Position numbers and translations under genes: made by a program. This document shows positions 8,192 to 15,940 of a stretch of 23,802 bases of DNA, piece after piece. The stretch's first letter is position 1. The number at the start of each line of letters is the position of its first letter. This DNA comes from JBLIAZ01 sp047632015 (GTDB lineage Bacteria; Bacteroidota; Bacteroidia; Flavobacteriales_C; GCA-002722245): contig JBLIBC010000009.1 in assembly GCA_047632015.1 (NCBI GenBank), forward strand, positions 1 through 23,802, given 5' to 3'. The notes beneath the pieces are model-generated. The model saw only the letters and a program-made list of their open reading frames with translations, was not told the DNA's origin and made no database searches.

Positions 8192-8839
8192 TTAGTAATA
8201 GATAGTGTCTGTGAGTATTTCCGAGCTTCTTGGAACCCAAATACTGTCTTTCACGGTATATGAATTGTAATTTTCAGAGCAAGTGATTTCATAATGAATG
8301 TAACTGTCTGAATAGATTAACATAGTTGAATAATCCCATCGTTGCACTTCCGTTCCGTAAAAATTTATTTCATATGGACCTCTATATATAGCGTCCATAG
8401 ACGTTATTTTTGCTGATGTAGAAAAGGACCCTGTAAGATTGTATCCATTTTTAACCAGCACTATTTCTAAGGGTGTAACTACTTCAAAAGTAGTTTCGAG
8501 TGTTGTAGTTCCTTCCGAATTAATAGTATGTTGCTCGTGATGATCTTCTACTAAACCAAAACCACTGGTCTTAACTTGCTCACTGAAATAAAGATATACG
8601 TTATCATTTTTCGAATTGATCCTCACAATGTATTGTCCCAGTGAATCTGTTTTAAATTTTTGGGCAGAACTTCCAAAGTGTGGTGATTCAAGCATGTCAA
8701 CATTAATACCTGCTAAAGGTTCGTTACTGCGTCTATTTACTAACGTACCTTGCACCTCGTAGTACTTTTCTTTACTGGTACATGAAATAGTGACTACTCC
8801 GATAAAGAATCCTATCATTACATTTTTAATATTTATCAT
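8192..8839 (-). CDS. Predicted lipoprotein with CarboxypepD_reg-like domain
   Basis: This 215-residue lipoprotein has a signal peptide whose hydrophobic core (8-18) ends in the lipobox TISC, cysteine at 20. The next 75 residues read as a carboxypeptidase-regulatory-like/transthyretin fold: YYEVQGTLVNRRSNEPLAGINVDML, then KTDSLGQYIVRI. This is the VxGxVxDxxxxxPLxGxxV...TDxxGxYxI pattern common in Bacteroidota surface proteins. The C-terminal half (about 105-215) is beta-rich, Ser/Thr/Tyr-heavy and unrecognised. It is the upstream member of a likely two-gene unit with the CsgG-like gene (61-nt gap). No promoter element was convincing. Surface location is supported by the lipobox; a binding or structural role is inference. 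Confidence 0.75.
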   Translation of the reverse strand: MINIKNVMIGFFIGVVTISCTSKEKYYEVQGTLVNRRSNEPLAGINVDMLESPHFGSSAQKFKTDSLGQYIVRINSKNDNVYLYFSEQVKTSGFGLVEDHHEQHTINSEGTTTLETTFEVVTPLEIVLVKNGYNLTGSFSTSAKITSMDAIYRGPYEINFYGTEVQRWDYSTMLIYSDSYIHYEITCSENYNSYTVKDSIWVPRSSEILTDTIYY

Positions 8840-9135
8840 AGTCTATTATTTGCTTATTGATTTTAAATCCGACACGAATTTAAGGAGGTAAGCAGGGAAT
8901 GTTTCAACTGAATTTTACTACAAATTTTACTTGCTTGTACTAATTACAAAATTTGCACAATCACTAGCAGACAACACATGGTTTACGTCTTTTTTGTAAA
9001 AAGATTATTTGACTTTTGCAATTATCACAACATATCGCAAAAACAAACTCTGTTTTTGCAAAAACAAATGAGAGCCCACTCTTTTAATCCACATGAATTA
9101 ATTCCTTAACTTCGTGCGTACAAAATTGAACAACC
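8840..9135. promoter_or_regulatory. Divergent intergenic region upstream of argH with a perfect palindrome
   Basis: This roughly 300-bp gap lies between the lipoprotein gene (-) and argH (+). Its clearest feature is a perfect 9-bp inverted repeat, GCAAAAACA (9037-9045) and TGTTTTTGC (9051-9059), with a 5-nt spacer, about 77 nt before the argH ATG. No T-tract follows on either strand, so it is more like an operator than a terminator. TTAACTTCG near 9106-9114 is a one-mismatch TAnnTTTG -7 candidate about 21 nt before the ATG. A 14-codon frame at 8899-8943 follows an AGGAGG (8883-8888), but nothing else supports it. Otherwise the region is AT-rich without recognisable genes. Confidence 0.45.
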
Positions 9136-10467
9136 ATGAAGCTTTGGGATAAAGGAACAAACGTAGACAAGACCATTGAAAAATTTACCATTGGTAATGA
9201 CGCTGAGCTAGATTTAAACTTGGCATCGTTTGATGTGCTTGGAAACATAGCCCACATAACCATGTTAAGTAAAGTGGGGCTGTTGGACAAACAAGAACTC
9301 CCTGCCTTAAAGGCGGAACTGAACAACATTTATAAAACTACTCAAAATGGCACTTTTAAAATTGAAGACGGAGTCGAGGATGTACACTCTCAAATTGAGA
9401 AGATACTTACTGAAAAAGTAGGGGAAGCAGGAAAAAAAGTACACAGTGCTCGTTCACGAAACGATCAAGTATTAGTGGATTTAAAACTATATGGTCGTGA
9501 TCGATTGCTGAAAATAAGTTTTTTAGTGAAGCAATTATTTGATCAACTTCAAACACAAAGCGAAGACAACAAGGACGTATTGATTCCTGGTTATACTCAC
9601 TTGCAAGTTGCCATGCCGTCTTCTTTCGGATTATGGTTTGGTGCTTACGCTGAATCATTGTCAGACGACATGGATTTATTAGCCACTGCATTCCGATTCA
9701 CAAATCAAAATCCCCTAGGATCAGCTGCAGGTTATGGATCATCTTTCCCAATTGATAGGAGACTAACAACTGATTTATTAGGTTTTGACGACTTACATTA
9801 CAACGTAGTGTACGCTCAAATGACTCGTGGTAAAACTGAAAAAACCGCTGCTTACGCAATAGCTTCTTTGGCTGGAACTTTAAACAAAATGGCTGCTGAT
9901 GCTTGTTTGTTCATGAGTCAAAACTTTGGATTCATTCAATTACCAAAAGAATTTACCACTGGTTCGAGCATTATGCCGCACAAAAAAAACCCAGACGTTT
10001 TTGAACTTATGCGTGGGAAATGTAATAAACTGCAAGCAATTGCAGGGGAGTTAACCATGATAACTAGCAATTTGACCTCAGGTTATTTTCGAGACTTACA
10101 ATTGCTCAAGGAAAAATACATGTACGGGTTTGAGGAAATAATTTCGTGCTTAGAAGTCGCTTTGTTAGTTGTTCCGAACATATCGGTCAAAAAAGACATC
10201 TTGAATAATGACATGTACGATTACTTATTTAGTGTCGAGGAAGTAAACAAGCGAGTGCTTGCCGGAATGCCTTTCCGTGAAGCATATAAAGAGGTTGGTT
10301 TAGAGATTGAAGCTGGTAATTTTACGCCTGACAAATCCGTTAATCACACCCACGAAGGTAGCTTAGGTAATTTGTGCACTGCCGAAATCAAGGGTAAGAT
10401 GGATGTGAATTATTCCAAAATATCTGACACTAAAATTAAGCAAGCTGTTGCTAATTTATTAAGTTAA
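9136..10467 (+). CDS. argH: Argininosuccinate lyase
   Basis: This 443-residue enzyme of the aspartase/fumarase superfamily cleaves argininosuccinate to arginine and fumarate, the last step of arginine synthesis. Family motifs are SARSRNDQ (104-111), the conserved catalytic-base region GYTHLQVAMPSS (H155), and the signature loop GSSIMPHKKNPD (276-287), in which one Ser is the catalytic acid in homologues. Length is normal for Bacteroidota ArgH (about 425-460). The ATG at 9136 gives the expected MKLWDKG start. The other arginine genes are not in this window. A CvpA-family gene begins 48 nt downstream on the same strand and may be co-transcribed. The palindrome upstream is a candidate operator. 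Confidence 0.97.
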   Translation: MKLWDKGTNVDKTIEKFTIGNDAELDLNLASFDVLGNIAHITMLSKVGLLDKQELPALKAELNNIYKTTQNGTFKIEDGVEDVHSQIEKILTEKVGEAGKKVHSARSRNDQVLVDLKLYGRDRLLKISFLVKQLFDQLQTQSEDNKDVLIPGYTHLQVAMPSSFGLWFGAYAESLSDDMDLLATAFRFTNQNPLGSAAGYGSSFPIDRRLTTDLLGFDDLHYNVVYAQMTRGKTEKTAAYAIASLAGTLNKMAADACLFMSQNFGFIQLPKEFTTGSSIMPHKKNPDVFELMRGKCNKLQAIAGELTMITSNLTSGYFRDLQLLKEKYMYGFEEIISCLEVALLVVPNISVKKDILNNDMYDYLFSVEEVNKRVLAGMPFREAYKEVGLEIEAGNFTPDKSVNHTHEGSLGNLCTAEIKGKMDVNYSKISDTKIKQAVANLLS

Positions 10468-10515
10468 TTAAGCTGATTTTGATTTTATATTTATGCTTTT
10501 AATAGTACAATCTAA

Positions 10516-11001
10516 ATGGATGTAGGTATTGTTGACATTGTAGTCTTAGTATCCTTAATATACGCCATGTATCATGGCTATACTAAAGGATTAATCATTA
10601 CCCTCGCTTCGCTTGCAGGATTAGTACTAGGTGTATGGGGTGCCATCAAATTTTCAGATTTTACAGCCTATCATTTAAAGGAACAGCTTGACATTCAAAT
10701 CCCTATACTGTCCTTTGCCTTGACTTTTATCGCAATTTTATTTGGCATTTATTTCCTCGGAAAATTGGTTGAAAAAGCTGTTAACGTACTTTCCTTGGGC
10801 CTCTTTAATAAAATTGGAGGAGCTGTGTTTAACGGCATTAAAATGACTTTAATTTTAACGGTAATTTTTGTTCTAGTAAACCAAGTGAACACTAAATTCA
10901 AGCTGTTTAACGAAAGCAAATTAACCACTGCTCTCTCGTATCCTTACCTCAAAGGCTTACAAGATAACTTAATGCCATTAATTGGAGATTTTGGTATTTA
11001 A
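10516..11001 (+). CDS. CvpA-family inner-membrane protein
   Basis: This 161-residue protein has four predicted membrane helices (about 4-18, 26-46, 63-84 and 103-122), with the CvpA pattern IVDIVVLVSLIYAMYHGYTKGLIITLASLAG near the N-terminus, where a Gly/Phe-rich first hairpin is typical, and AGxxLGxWxAxxF-like spacing after it. CvpA was named for colicin V production. The family is widespread and has been linked to envelope stress or purine-pathway effects in other bacteria, but its function in Bacteroidota is not established. The C-terminal 35 residues are soluble. It lies 48 nt after argH and converges on the LytTR regulator with a 35-nt gap and no obvious terminator. Confidence 0.85.
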   Translation: MDVGIVDIVVLVSLIYAMYHGYTKGLIITLASLAGLVLGVWGAIKFSDFTAYHLKEQLDIQIPILSFALTFIAILFGIYFLGKLVEKAVNVLSLGLFNKIGGAVFNGIKMTLILTVIFVLVNQVNTKFKLFNESKLTTALSYPYLKGLQDNLMPLIGDFGI

Positions 11002-11036
11002 GTTCAAATTTCTGATCGTAATCCTGAAGTACAAAC

Positions 11037-11783
11037 CTACCTTTCTAACCAACTCTTAAAAACCGGAGCCTTTACTCTTGACACTAAAATCTCACCTCCA
11101 AAAGACGGTTTGAGTTCTACCTTCAATTTACCATTAAAGTAGTTTGATATTTTTTCTATTGACCCTAACCTACTTATCACTTGCCTGTTAAGTCTAAAGA
11201 AATGATTTTCGTCTAATTGCAATTCCACCTCGTCTAAAGAGTAATTGATAAAATAACTTTGTCCCGAAATAGTCATGATCATCACCGCTTTATCCTCAGT
11301 ATACACGTACGCAATGTCATCTGTATTAATTGGGATTAAACTATCTCCTTTGCTTATCAAAAATCGTTGCTTTGGCTTTTTTGGAATTAAATCACTTACT
11401 AATTCCTTAATTCCTAAATCGGCCCTTGAAATTCGCCCTTCCAACTTATCTAAACTTTTTTCTAATTGCTCCTTTGAAAAAGGTTTCAATAAGTAATCAA
11501 TGCTGTTCACCTCAAACGCTCTTACAGCATACTGATCAAACGCCGTGATAAAAATTACTGGACAGCGCGGCAATACCTTTTCAAAAATTAAGAAACTAAT
11601 ACCATCTGCAAGTTGAATATCACAAAAAATGACATCAGGATGCGCTTGCTCCAGAAGGTACTGAGTTCCTTCCTCAACAGATTCCAGTACATCCAACACA
11701 ATTATTTCAGGATCAATCTCCCTAAGAATATTTCTTAATTTTCGAGCTGCAGGGGCTTCGTCTTCAATAATTAAAGCATTCAT
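11037..11783 (-). CDS. LytTR-family response regulator
   Basis: This 248-residue regulator has an N-terminal receiver domain (1-115): the acidic pair E7-D8, the phosphorylatable D55 in VIFCDIQLADG, the ITAFDQYAVRAFEVNSIDYLLKPF block with T and K switch residues. A linker follows, then a LytTR DNA-binding domain (about 140-245, KGDSLIPINTDDIAYVYTEDKAV, NYSLDEVELQL, FFRLNRQVISRLGSIEKI). LytTR proteins bind short imperfect direct repeats in promoters. It follows the LytS-type kinase by 25 nt, so that kinase is the probable partner. It is also the only regulator in a block containing a second histidine kinase. Target promoters cannot be named from this window. Confidence 0.95.
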   Translation of the reverse strand: MNALIIEDEAPAARKLRNILREIDPEIIVLDVLESVEEGTQYLLEQAHPDVIFCDIQLADGISFLIFEKVLPRCPVIFITAFDQYAVRAFEVNSIDYLLKPFSKEQLEKSLDKLEGRISRADLGIKELVSDLIPKKPKQRFLISKGDSLIPINTDDIAYVYTEDKAVMIMTISGQSYFINYSLDEVELQLDENHFFRLNRQVISRLGSIEKISNYFNGKLKVELKPSFGGEILVSRVKAPVFKSWLER

Positions 11784-11808
11784 GACACTTTTATTTTAGC
11801 ATTAATAT

Positions 11809-12876
11809 TTAATTGTTACTCCTTGAAAAACTGCTCCCTTTTTGAAACACTTTTCTTGTATCCTCATAAATCAAAGGTATTTTAACTACGAAATCTTTCT
11901 TCGTTTTAAGGATAACCACCTCTTCCTCACTCAATTGTTCTATTTGAGAACAAATGTAATTTAATCCCAAACTTGTTGACCCTCTGCCACTGTTCATTTT
12001 CAAATTCAAATTATTTTTCACTACTAAATAATTCCCTTCAATAAAAACATCAATTCGCAAAACGGATCGCTTACTCACGACATTATGTTTAGCACAATTC
12101 TCCACCAAATTTTGCACTGTCATAGGTGGTAGAATGCACTCTTTGAACCGATTCGGGATATTAAACCCTATATCCACCCCTCCCTCAAGCCTAGTTTTAA
12201 GTAAAAAAGCGTATTTCTCAGCCAATTCAATGTCTTCCCGTAAAGAAATTACTGATTTATGACTATCATTAAGCATAAAACCATACAAATCACTCAGTTC
12301 TTTCACAAAACGAATAGATTTTGCCTTGTTTTCAGAAATAACAGACGAAACCGTGTTAAGTGAATTAAATAAAAAATGAGGGCTAATTAAGTCTTGCAGT
12401 ACTTCTTGCCTTAGCTTAATCACTTCATTTCTATCTTGTTCAATGCTATCTTTTGCTTGCTTGACCGAAAAAACCAAGTGCAAAAATTCACCACCCAAAT
12501 TTACAAATAACGCCCATAAGGTAAATGATACGCCGGTAAATAAAGTGTTTTGCCAGGTTAATGTTATTTCCTTTCCAAATAAAAAGATACTTCCCAAGGT
12601 ATTTATTGTAAAAAATAAACCCGTAAATAATGACCACCAAACCTCTGATTTCAACCTGCTTTGAGGGCTGTTACCCCACGAAGCATATTTTGGAATTTTC
12701 GTTTTGAATTGTTCCCATATTTTTAAATACAATAACCCTTGCGCAGCGAGCAAAACAGAAATAAACAACAAGTGATCGAGCCCGACAGAAAACACAAACA
12801 CAGTGGCAACCATGTACCCTACCATGTGGTAAAAAAACAGGATAATCTTATCTGTACGTTTAAAAGTAATGTACAT
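11809..12876 (-). CDS. LytS/YehU-type sensor histidine kinase
   Basis: This 355-residue inner-membrane kinase has an N-terminal module with four hydrophobic helices (about 10-31, 34-50, 82-101 and 111-137). A linker then leads to the His_kinase domain: QDLISPHFLFNSLN with the phospho-acceptor H167 (family form INPHFLFNxLN). The ATP-binding domain has the N-box VQNLVENCAKHN (about 254-265) and the G-box RGSTSLGLNYI. Family members phosphorylate a LytTR regulator, here the gene 25 nt downstream. The protein starts 1 nt after the S41 peptidase stop, which suggests translational coupling. The last 18 or so residues after the HATPase fold (...EDTRKVFQKGSSFSRSNN) look like a variable tail. No extracellular sensor domain is present. 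Confidence 0.92.
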   Translation of the reverse strand: MYITFKRTDKIILFFYHMVGYMVATVFVFSVGLDHLLFISVLLAAQGLLYLKIWEQFKTKIPKYASWGNSPQSRLKSEVWWSLFTGLFFTINTLGSIFLFGKEITLTWQNTLFTGVSFTLWALFVNLGGEFLHLVFSVKQAKDSIEQDRNEVIKLRQEVLQDLISPHFLFNSLNTVSSVISENKAKSIRFVKELSDLYGFMLNDSHKSVISLREDIELAEKYAFLLKTRLEGGVDIGFNIPNRFKECILPPMTVQNLVENCAKHNVVSKRSVLRIDVFIEGNYLVVKNNLNLKMNSGRGSTSLGLNYICSQIEQLSEEEVVILKTKKDFVVKIPLIYEDTRKVFQKGSSFSRSNN

Positions 12877-12877
12877 A

Positions 12878-13882
12878 CTATTGTCTTAAAAAACTTAAGG
12901 CATCTTCTAAAATACTGTCTATGTTGTTATTTTCATCAATGGAACTCATGTCTATTCGTCTATCTGGCAACAAGCCGTCCTCATTGTTTACAAAATCAAG
13001 TGAAATCGTTTGTGTTGACGAAACCCTCAGCGACCAGCCGTTTGACAATTGTGTATAAGTAGGAACTCCTCCACCTCCTCCTGTCCTGTCTCCAATTACA
13101 GTCACATTTGGCAACCCTCCCATCATGGTTCTAAACATGTTGGTTGCGCTATAACATTTTCTATTAGTCAATATAACTACAGGTTTGCTGTATGCAGGAT
13201 AATCTTTAACTGGAGTAAATTGCAAACCTCCAAATTCCGTAAATTCATTTATTCCTGGTCCATTTTTAACACGGTGATAACCTACCAAGGTGGGTTCGCT
13301 CACAAAATAGTTTCCCATTTTATATACATTGGATATCGCCCCCCCTCCATTGTCCCGCAAATCAATTATCAAACCTTTATGTCCTTTGAATTTATTCAGA
13401 AGCTGCTCCATTGAATTTTCGCTGATTGTGGAGGAAAAACTTCCATAGTGAGCATAACCTACATCGCCAAAATCAAATACCGTAAACGGCCCCATGAATT
13501 GCTGCTCATCCTTAAAATAGTAACGCTCCAACATACTTGAGTTGTAATTGTCAGGATAATCCAAGAACCAATTCCAATTACGAGATACATCAAAAGAACT
13601 AATTAAGTTCACATGCCCGTCTCGTAGCACGTACAGCATATCAGACAATACATTAAACAGCGAATCCTTGGATATTTCACCATCCACTTTTACTTGGTAA
13701 ACTGTTTTAACTGAATCCCAATCAATGTTTTTGAACTCAAAAAAACTGTACTTCTCGTTAGTATACTCCCATACCTGGTTAAAAACATCGGCATTACTAA
13801 CACCAGGCTCTTCATCAAAAAAAACTTTTTTGCATGAAACCAAGCCAAGGCACAAGATCATAAAAAACAGTACTCTTTTCAT
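12878..13882 (-). CDS. S41-family peptidase lipoprotein
   Basis: This 334-residue protein has a lipoprotein signal peptide with lipobox LVSC (C17). It is related to the C-terminal processing/tricorn-like S41 peptidases. A helical N-terminal domain (about 30-95, VWEYTNEKYSFFEFKNIDWD) precedes RDGHVNL and the core with GLIIDLRDNGGG (170-181). The nucleophile loop NRKCYSATNMF holds Ser245, and VIGDRTGGGGGVPT follows. No PDZ domain is evident. The ATG at 13882 overlaps the upstream stop by one base (TAATG), and the lipobox supports it over an earlier in-frame start at 13900. Lipidation places it in the periplasm or outer membrane. It may cut a regulatory or surface substrate, perhaps the neighbouring barrel, but that is inference. 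Confidence 0.88.
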   Translation of the reverse strand: MKRVLFFMILCLGLVSCKKVFFDEEPGVSNADVFNQVWEYTNEKYSFFEFKNIDWDSVKTVYQVKVDGEISKDSLFNVLSDMLYVLRDGHVNLISSFDVSRNWNWFLDYPDNYNSSMLERYYFKDEQQFMGPFTVFDFGDVGYAHYGSFSSTISENSMEQLLNKFKGHKGLIIDLRDNGGGAISNVYKMGNYFVSEPTLVGYHRVKNGPGINEFTEFGGLQFTPVKDYPAYSKPVVILTNRKCYSATNMFRTMMGGLPNVTVIGDRTGGGGGVPTYTQLSNGWSLRVSSTQTISLDFVNNEDGLLPDRRIDMSSIDENNNIDSILEDALSFLRQ

Positions 13883-14685
13883 TATTTCGTTTTTAACCAA
13901 TAAGCAAACTTAATCCCATTAACATAACTGCGTATTTTATTTCCATCCACTGGTGACAAGAATGCATAGGCATCAAATACATAAGCAAAATAAAACCTGT
14001 TTTCTGCACTGTACTTTAATTTAGGGGCCAACCCAATCTCGAGGAACACACGATTGTATCGACCTGCCACCATCACTTTGCTTTCGGTTCCGTTATAGGC
14101 AAATTCAGGATACCTCAACACAAAAGCAACTGCTGTCACTCCACCTTTAGCTTGAAGAATGATGTTCTTATCAAACAACCCTTCTTTAATCCAAACCACT
14201 GATGGAGACAATCCGGAACTCATGTCAAACCCCAATGAATTGTTACTCAAAACTGGATAAAACCGCACGTTTATCATGTTATTATATGCTGCTCCTAAGT
14301 ATACTTTTTGTGCACTACCATTATTTACCCTCCAATGATAGCTGTAGTTGACATCAACTTTAGAGTAATGCATGAGCGATTCGGAAGCCACATCAACCGC
14401 ACTGAGGTTGTACATACCTCTAATTTGAAAACCCCTAAAGCTTTTATCACTGTACCTGATTGATTGTAAATCAAGAGCACCGCCAGATCCATCAAAAACT
14501 AAAGGACTCATTCGTTGGTCCTGAAAACCAGTTTGATTAAAATACAGAGCTGCCAATTTATAGCTATCATTTAACAATGCTCGTTGTTCCCTTTTTATTT
14601 TACAGCGTTCTTTTCTCGTCAAAGTACTATCCTGTCCGTAAACAGCACCACTTAAAACCAACAGCAAAAGCAAGTACTTAGTCAT
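13882..14685 (-). CDS. Predicted outer-membrane beta-barrel protein
   Basis: This 267-residue protein has a signal peptide (about 1-17, LLLLLVLSGAVYGQ) followed by a basic stretch (TRKERCKIKREQR). The rest alternates aromatic and polar residues in strand-like repeats: SYHWRVNN, YLGAAYNNMINVRFYPVL, FYFAYVFDAYAF, and a final aromatic strand GIKFAYWLKTK. This suggests an outer-membrane barrel of about 10-12 strands. I do not recognise a named family. Its ATG overlaps the stop of the histidine kinase by one base, and its stop overlaps the peptidase start in the same way, so the three genes look translationally coupled. A sensor or substrate role in this block is inference. Confidence 0.72.
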   Translation of the reverse strand: MTKYLLLLLVLSGAVYGQDSTLTRKERCKIKREQRALLNDSYKLAALYFNQTGFQDQRMSPLVFDGSGGALDLQSIRYSDKSFRGFQIRGMYNLSAVDVASESLMHYSKVDVNYSYHWRVNNGSAQKVYLGAAYNNMINVRFYPVLSNNSLGFDMSSGLSPSVVWIKEGLFDKNIILQAKGGVTAVAFVLRYPEFAYNGTESKVMVAGRYNRVFLEIGLAPKLKYSAENRFYFAYVFDAYAFLSPVDGNKIRSYVNGIKFAYWLKTK

Positions 14686-15863
14686 TATATTCTTTTTCGT
14701 ATATCGTCAGGGTTCAAGGAAATCCTAATACTAGTTCCTTCCTCCGAATTAGATGATTTCACAAACACTTTCCCAAAATGATATTGTTCCACAATTCTTT
14801 TCACCAACGACAACCCTAATCCCCAACCACGCTTTTTAGTGGTGAATCCAGGTTTAAATACTTTTGTAAATTCGGACTTTGGAATTCCTTTTCCAGAATC
14901 GATAACATCAATGTAAATTTGGCCTGACTTGCCGTTGTTTACAAGCACTCTTAAACTCCCTACTCCCCCCATTGCGTCTACTGAATTTTTACATAAATTC
15001 TCAATAACCCAAGCAATTAAATCCTGGTTTATTAGCAACTTTGTATCCTTAGACAACATAAAATCGAATGTAAAATCAAGCTTTTTAGACAACCTACCTC
15101 TTAAATAATTAATAGTAGTATTCAACACTTCATGCAAGTTTTCTTCCTGCAAAACTGGAGGCGATCCAATTTTTGAGAACCTATTAGTGATGCTATTTAA
15201 CCGAACTAAATCCTTTTCAATTTCCGAACTAATGGATTCCTCAATACCTTGACTCTTTAATATTTCCAACCACCCCGACAAGGAAGACAGTGGCGTCCCT
15301 AATTGATGTGCGGTTTCCTTTGACATACCAACCCATACCTGATTCTGTTCCGCATTTCTTGACGATGAAAATGCTAAATACGCTATGATTATAAAAATAG
15401 CAATGATACTTAGTTGAACGTAAGGATAGAATTTAAGCAAGTCAATCAAAACTGATGGCTTAAAGTAAATATACTGCACTGTGTTTTCCGAAACTTCAAT
15501 TTTAATAGGAGCATGATAATTACTCATCTCTTTGAGAATAAAAGATATATAAGCAGGATCTCGGACCACTTTTGTGGAATCCAAATTCCTCCAAGAAATA
15601 ACTTCATGATTCGCATTTGTTAAAATAACAGGAACAGTATTGTTGTCTTGAATGACTTTAAAAGAAAAATTAAGGTCGGTTGTAAAATCAGTCGTAGAAG
15701 TTACAATTTTTGTGGCTGTAGCAACCAACTCCACCTTTTTTTGCTCTTCGATCGCTAACTTACTTACAATGTTGTTAGTATACCAAAGCGAAGTCCCACC
15801 AATAAATACAGCTATTGCTAGCAATAAGTATTTCCATAATTTCTTTTTGGTGTAAATATTCAC
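14685..15863 (-). CDS. Membrane sensor histidine kinase
   Basis: This 392-residue protein has two membrane helices (about 11-30 and 148-166) flanking a periplasmic sensor of about 115 residues. The dimerisation domain has SKETAHQLGTPLSSL (H186 as phospho-acceptor), and the ATPase has the N-box VIENLCKNSVDAM, the G1 box DSGKGIP and WGLGLSLVKRI. It has the simple HisKA-HATPase architecture with no HAMP or receiver domain. The start is a GTG at 15863: no ATG lies between it and the next upstream stop, and the next methionine is at about 113. It begins 77 nt after serS and overlaps the downstream barrel gene by one base. No dedicated OmpR-type regulator is adjacent. Confidence 0.92.
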   Translation of the reverse strand: MNIYTKKKLWKYLLLAIAVFIGGTSLWYTNNIVSKLAIEEQKKVELVATATKIVTSTTDFTTDLNFSFKVIQDNNTVPVILTNANHEVISWRNLDSTKVVRDPAYISFILKEMSNYHAPIKIEVSENTVQYIYFKPSVLIDLLKFYPYVQLSIIAIFIIIAYLAFSSSRNAEQNQVWVGMSKETAHQLGTPLSSLSGWLEILKSQGIEESISSEIEKDLVRLNSITNRFSKIGSPPVLQEENLHEVLNTTINYLRGRLSKKLDFTFDFMLSKDTKLLINQDLIAWVIENLCKNSVDAMGGVGSLRVLVNNGKSGQIYIDVIDSGKGIPKSEFTKVFKPGFTTKKRGWGLGLSLVKRIVEQYHFGKVFVKSSNSEEGTSIRISLNPDDIRKRI

Positions 15864-15940
15864 AATACTAAAATAGAAATAGTCTACTTGTTAAAGGGAT
15901 ATCTCAGGACTTTTATTGCCCAACTAGATAATAAAATAGC

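Noticed and set aside
8899..8943. 14-codon frame with AGGAGG ten bases upstream, before argH
   Set aside because: The peptide has no arginine codons or other control pattern, no terminator follows, and Bacteroidota starts seldom depend on such sites; too short to support.
11809..11840. QKGSSFS shared by the LytS kinase tail and the cyclase pseudogene end
   Set aside because: Seven residues only, different codons and unrelated contexts; best explained by chance.
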